From the NCBI RefSeq assembly GCF_014898815.1, contig NW_026515482.1, positions 2,728,001 through 2,792,000 of the forward strand: DNA of 64,000 nt, written 5' to 3'. Below are positions 61,806-64,000 of the stretch, piece by piece; position 1 is the first letter of the stretch; every line of letters starts with the position of its first letter. The position numbers and the translations under genes were made by a program. Below the pieces are notes generated by a model that was not told the DNA's origin, ran no database searches, and worked only from the letters and a program-made list of their open reading frames with translations. Origin of the DNA: Panonychus citri (taxonomy: Eukaryota > Arthropoda > Arachnida > Trombidiformes > Tetranychidae).

Positions 61806-63656
61806 ATGGATAAGCAGTTGTCATCAGAACTAATTGATGAAGGTAATAAAGGTAATGAAGGGAACGATTTTATCAAGGAATTGGATGCTGATCAATTTAA
61901 AAAATTCATCAAATTAAAAGTGCTCAAAGTTTACAGTGAAGTAACTGAACGTCAATTCTCAGTTACATTTGATAAAGTTATTGTTCAACCTGGATTCACA
62001 GTTGATAAAATTAGTGGTGATCAACGATCACAAATTTGTGCTTTATGTGATCAAATAGCCCGAGTGCCAATGAAATGTTGTGATTGTACTTTCTTTTATT
62101 GTCGTTCATGTTCTCGATTTCTTCATATTCTTTCACAAGCCGTTCGAAATCAACCTTTAACCAAGAACATTAATGAAGAAAAATTGGGTAATAAACAGTT
62201 CTTGTGTCAATTCAATATTTGTGGCGAAAATGGATTCTCCAAACTCGAACCATTATGTGAAGAAGAACGACAAGAACTCACCAGCAATCAAGTTAATTGT
62301 ATTTATTCAAATTGTACAGAAAATGGTGATTATGTTACTATTTGTAACCATTGTAAAAATTGTAAACAATCAAACAACAAATTTAAATTCGATTGCTCAA
62401 ATGTGGCCGATTCATTTTTAACTAACGATGAAACAATTAATGATAATCCTAATGATTTATATTTCATCGATACAATTGGTCAAGAAAATTTCACCGAAGC
62501 AGATATTCAAGCTGCTTTCAAAGAACAAGCAAATTCTTCACTCCGTGCCTTATACAGTTCTGATGAACTCACCACATTATCAGATTCATCATCATCATCA
62601 TCAAAAAGATCATCAGATACAGAATCAACTGTTCCTTCAAAAAAGAAATTAACTCCCTCTGAATATTTACAAAGAAAATCAAAAACTCTCATCCAGAATA
62701 AAATTGAACAATTAGCAATTAATCAACAATCAACCTCACCAACTCCATCGAGTTCAACCACAACAGCTTCAACAATTAAAAATCCATCAGCAGCCGATTT
62801 ATTCATTCAACCAACTTCATTTGAGCTACTATTAGAAAAATTAGGTTCACCCTTAACAATCCCTTCAGCCAGTAAACAAATCAACAAAACTCCTGAAACA
62901 ATTAAAGAAATTAATTTACCTTCATCATCATCACCTACAAATGAACCAGAGATACCATGGGATATCATTGAGGCTTCGAGAGCATTGAAATCTCAAGCCA
63001 ATCACAGAAGAAAAGTTAATAAAGCCGCTCGAAAAAGAGGTGAATTAACTCCAGTAATTCTACCTCCCAAATTTACTTATAAGCGACCAAATGAAGAGGA
63101 TTGCGTTGATTGGAACGATCCTCCTCCTTCTTCTTCTCCTCCTAAGAAACTAATTTCTTCAGAAAATTTAACTACAATTATCGAACGAATTCCTGATTCC
63201 ATTCCTGATTCAGATCCACGAATTCACAGAGCAATTTCTTCAACTCTTTCTTCATCTCAAACCTCATCATCATCAGCTGTTCCTTCATCTTCTTCATCAC
63301 AACAATCATCTCCGTCTCTTCCTTTATCTCAACAATCAAATAATTCGGATGATTCAGTTTTCAACTTTAGTTCGGCTTCCCATTATAAGCCAATTGTGTC
63401 GCAATTTCCTGCTCACACCGAAGAGACTGCTGCTACTCTAGTTAAGAGACAAAGATCTCGATATAAATATCGAAAGAAACGTCGTGAAACCTTCAATCAA
63501 AACAAAAACAACAAACGACAACGAATATACAAAAATATTATTCTTGCCAAATCGATTCCCTCATTACCTTTAATGATTCCACCTGATCATTTCGCTAAAC
63601 AAATCGCTTCAGCTGTTGGTAAAATCAAAGAATACGATTTAAAAATTGTGCAATAG
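61806..63656 (+). CDS. RING/TRAF-like zinc-finger ORF upstream of an exonuclease (ORF1)
   Basis: 616 aa from ATG 61806 to TAG 63654-63656. A cysteine cluster at C78-x2-C81, C91/C92/C94, C99-x2-C102 resembles a RING. A second set (C134-x4-C139, C151, C165-x4-C170, C180, H182, C183, C186) resembles TRAF-type fingers. The rest is low-complexity Ser/Thr/Pro-rich sequence with basic patches (RSRYKYRKKRR, NNKRQR) and no recognised domain. The last codons overlap an exonuclease frame in -1, with a slippery heptamer in the overlap. A RING could make it a ubiquitin ligase; alternatively the region is a nucleic-acid-binding Gag-like protein of a mobile element. I do not recognise the exact family. Its codon content and poly-Ser/Asn style resemble the gag-pol ORF upstream. 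Confidence 0.65.
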   Translation: MDKQLSSELIDEGNKGNEGNDFIKELDADQFKKFIKLKVLKVYSEVTERQFSVTFDKVIVQPGFTVDKISGDQRSQICALCDQIARVPMKCCDCTFFYCRSCSRFLHILSQAVRNQPLTKNINEEKLGNKQFLCQFNICGENGFSKLEPLCEEERQELTSNQVNCIYSNCTENGDYVTICNHCKNCKQSNNKFKFDCSNVADSFLTNDETINDNPNDLYFIDTIGQENFTEADIQAAFKEQANSSLRALYSSDELTTLSDSSSSSSKRSSDTESTVPSKKKLTPSEYLQRKSKTLIQNKIEQLAINQQSTSPTPSSSTTTASTIKNPSAADLFIQPTSFELLLEKLGSPLTIPSASKQINKTPETIKEINLPSSSSPTNEPEIPWDIIEASRALKSQANHRRKVNKAARKRGELTPVILPPKFTYKRPNEEDCVDWNDPPPSSSPPKKLISSENLTTIIERIPDSIPDSDPRIHRAISSTLSSSQTSSSSAVPSSSSSQQSSPSLPLSQQSNNSDDSVFNFSSASHYKPIVSQFPAHTEETAATLVKRQRSRYKYRKKRRETFNQNKNNKRQRIYKNIILAKSIPSLPLMIPPDHFAKQIASAVGKIKEYDLKIVQ

Positions 63657-64000
63657 ATATTGAAAAGTCAACAATCGTGATGAAAAATGGAACTTTTAGA
63701 AATGCACCAGTTTGGATCTCGATAATTGATCATTGCAATAATATCATTTATAATTCATTCATTCGACATCCATCATCATCCAATTGGGACATGCAAACAG
63801 CATTTCATGGTTTGACTTACGAAGATGTTAAATTTGCTCCTCCATTTTTAAAAGTTCGATCTGAAGTTCTACAAATTCTAAGAAAATTCGACAGAATAAT
63901 TTTATGTGGACATTTTGGCGATTTATCCGATCTCTTTCTTACTCCTCAAGATCATTATTATCTTCTTCCCAGAATCGTCGATATTACTCTTTACTACAAT
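63623..64000 (+). CDS. DEDDh 3'-5' exonuclease, REXO4/ISG20-like (ORF2, runs off the edge)
   Basis: This is the -1 frame relative to ORF1, open to the window end. It has no ATG before the first catalytic motif, so it is probably made by frameshifting from ORF1. Motif Exo I is CAIDIEKS (Asp codon at 63656, Glu at 63662). The next stretch (PVWISIIDHCNNIIYNSFI) fits the family's second strand. GLTYEDVKFAPPF matches the usual 'G+T.E.+..AP.F' turn, and IILCGHFGDLSDLFL supplies the GH...D Exo II region. IVDITLYY precedes Exo III, which would be outside the window. Family enzymes trim RNA or DNA 3' ends. Whether this is a host gene or part of a mobile element is open. Confidence 0.7.
63638..63644 (+). 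promoter_or_regulatory. candidate -1 ribosomal frameshift site (T_TTA_AAA)
   Basis: The heptamer TTTAAAA is in the zero-frame register X_XXY_YYZ, four codons before the ORF1 stop. The -1 frame is open only from 63623, so a shift has to occur within 63623-63653, and the heptamer lies in that window. No strong downstream hairpin or pseudoknot is obvious by eye. Confidence 0.5.

Noticed and set aside
1..64000. CRISPR array, riboswitch, operon or bacterial terminator
   Set aside because: The genes have spliceosomal introns and eukaryotic families; nothing prokaryotic is seen.

Overview
This is an AT-rich, intron-bearing nuclear sequence. The gene set (TAPT1-like, KLHL2/3-like and SLC17-like proteins), the short introns with GT..AG borders and the many Ser/Asn/His runs point to an arthropod. 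The simple-repeat style (GA/CT tracts, ATC/GAT triplets) would suit an acariform mite, but I cannot prove the species. I see no bacterial features, rRNA, tRNA or CRISPR array.

Layout. 0-17 kb is the ordinary gene-dense part. It holds a partial minus-strand exon of a low-complexity protein (1.6-2.6 kb), a seven-exon TAPT1-type membrane protein (6.6-8.8 kb, +), an intronless BTB-BACK-Kelch protein of the KLHL2/3 type (11.2-13.1 kb, -) and a five-exon SLC17-type major facilitator transporter (14.4-16.4 kb, +). The TAPT1 and KLHL genes are unrelated in function, yet they begin with almost the same 17 residues, coded by nearly the same DNA.

17.2-52.3 kb is best read as one small coiled-coil gene (167 aa) split by a 33.4-kb intron. 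That intron carries a decayed DNA transposon (about 20.4-29.4 kb) with a plus-strand EnSpm/CACTA-like transposase relic and a divergent, multi-exon minus-strand gene. Beside the transposase lies a small two-exon ORF. The rest of the intron is AT-rich, gene-free sequence full of ATCATGAT-type words.

53.4-64 kb is a mobile-element landscape. An intact single-ORF Ty3/gypsy-type gag-pol (53.9-59.4 kb) is followed by about 2.3 kb with no convincing gene. This gap contains a family of hairpins sharing one core (AGGGTAATTTAC or its complement). Each copy has its own self-complementary arms, so the arms covary from copy to copy. One further copy lies upstream of gag-pol. After them comes an ORF with a RING/TRAF-like cysteine region (61.8-63.7 kb). 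It ends inside the first motif of a DEDDh (REXO4/ISG20-like) exonuclease read in the -1 frame. A T_TTA_AAA slippery heptamer lies in the short overlap, so an ORF1-ORF2 fusion by -1 frameshifting is likely. The exonuclease runs off the right edge. The hairpin family and this frameshifted RING-exonuclease module are the best candidates here for an undescribed system.
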